Below are positions 63,816 to 64,000 of a stretch of DNA of 64,000 nucleotides, piece by piece (the stretch's first letter is position 1; every line of letters begins with the position of its first letter). The translations under genes were made by a program, and so were the position numbers. Below the pieces are notes generated by a model. It saw only the letters and a list, made by a program, of their open reading frames with translations, ran no database searches and was not told the DNA's origin. Source of the DNA: Desulfobacteraceae bacterium (GTDB lineage Bacteria > Desulfobacterota > Desulfobacteria > Desulfobacterales > Desulfococcaceae); assembly GCA_011390755.1 (NCBI GenBank), contig JAABRU010000001.1:1-64000 (forward strand), given 5' to 3'.

Positions 63816-64000
63816 ATATCAAAATCACCAATGAGGGAACCACTGCCGGGCAGAAGGCGGAACTGATCAAAGGCGTGACCAATCTGCTCGCGAATGTGCT
63901 GGGGAAAAATCCGCAGACAACCGTTGTGGTCATTGAAGAAGTCAGCACCGACAACTGGGGCATCGGCGGAGAGACAGTGACAAAAAGGCGGCAGCAGGGG
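63803..64000 (+). CDS. 4-oxalocrotonate tautomerase family protein, cut by the window end
   Basis: An open frame of 66 residues reaches the window edge: MPYVNIKITNEGTTAGQKAE, then LIKGVTNLLANVLGKNPQTT and VVVIEEVSTDNWGIGGETVT. The catalytic Pro would be exposed after Met removal, and the Arg-containing helix is present. The family interconverts small keto-enol acids; the stop codon lies just beyond the window. The length is near complete. Confidence 0.93.
   Translation, partial: MPYVNIKITNEGTTAGQKAELIKGVTNLLANVLGKNPQTTVVVIEEVSTDNWGIGGETVTKRRQQG

Overview
The window looks like a chromosome segment of a large-genome, filamentous-type sulfate-reducing deltaproteobacterium (Desulfobacterales, Desulfonema-like). 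This is inferred from gene content: the methylmalonyl-CoA branch (epimerase, B12-dependent mutase, MeaB), a large polyhydroxyalkanoate (PHA) locus, rubredoxin, a PxxKW cysteine-rich protein, the OmpA/AsmA envelope style, and many short palindromic repeats between genes. No rRNA, tRNA, CRISPR array, prophage block or transposase gene was seen.

Layout. 1-6.6 kb: envelope genes (OmpA tail, AsmA, OmpA with TSP3-like linker, vWA-OmpA lipoprotein). 6.7-9.9 kb: pyrG and eno. 10-16 kb: small coiled-coil protein, TrmO, a membrane-anchored prohead-protease-like protein, a B12-radical SAM/TPR protein and a Uma2 nuclease-like protein. 16-21 kb: a minus-strand operon, HTH-PtsN > ClC channel > universal stress protein > flavodoxin/ferredoxin, then a phosphoesterase. 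21-28 kb: LysM protein, VCBS/dockerin-like protein, two TerD proteins, CobD/CbiB. 28.8-38.5 kb: PilZ protein and the PHA locus. The left arm, read right to left, is phaR, phaE, class III phaC with a histone-like Lys/Ala tail, a double-GAF protein and phaJ. The divergent right arm is two phasins, a second larger PhaC, a coiled-coil partner and a third phasin. 38.7-48 kb: PxxKW protein, GAF-ANTAR, a KS-KS-thioesterase-dehydratase mini-cluster, AI-2E/PerM transporter, hexapeptide acyltransferase and an alpha/alpha-toroid protein. 48-50.7 kb: 2.5 kb of repeats and decayed sequence. 50.7-54.1 kb: a 1159-aa receptor-channel fusion. 54.6-64 kb: rubredoxin, solute-binding protein, TetR with repeated operators, hicB/hicBA, the methylmalonyl-CoA genes, a HigBA-like pair, an orphan HicB and a 4-OT tautomerase cut by the window end.

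The strongest unusual items are: (1) the fusion of a periplasmic amino-acid-receptor domain, a middle domain that may resemble a pentameric ligand-gated channel ectodomain, an MscS pore and a cyclic-nucleotide-binding domain; (2) a solitary prohead-protease-like domain tethered to the membrane; (3) a PHA synthase with its own putative nucleoid-binding tail, in a two-synthase locus; (4) a dense, nested population of non-autonomous palindromic elements. The best-defined family is exactly 101 bp with 6-8 bp AT-rich target duplications, and several families supply the stop codons of neighbouring genes. Repeat families are labelled R1-R15 for cross-reference. All family assignments come from reading motifs; no database search was possible.
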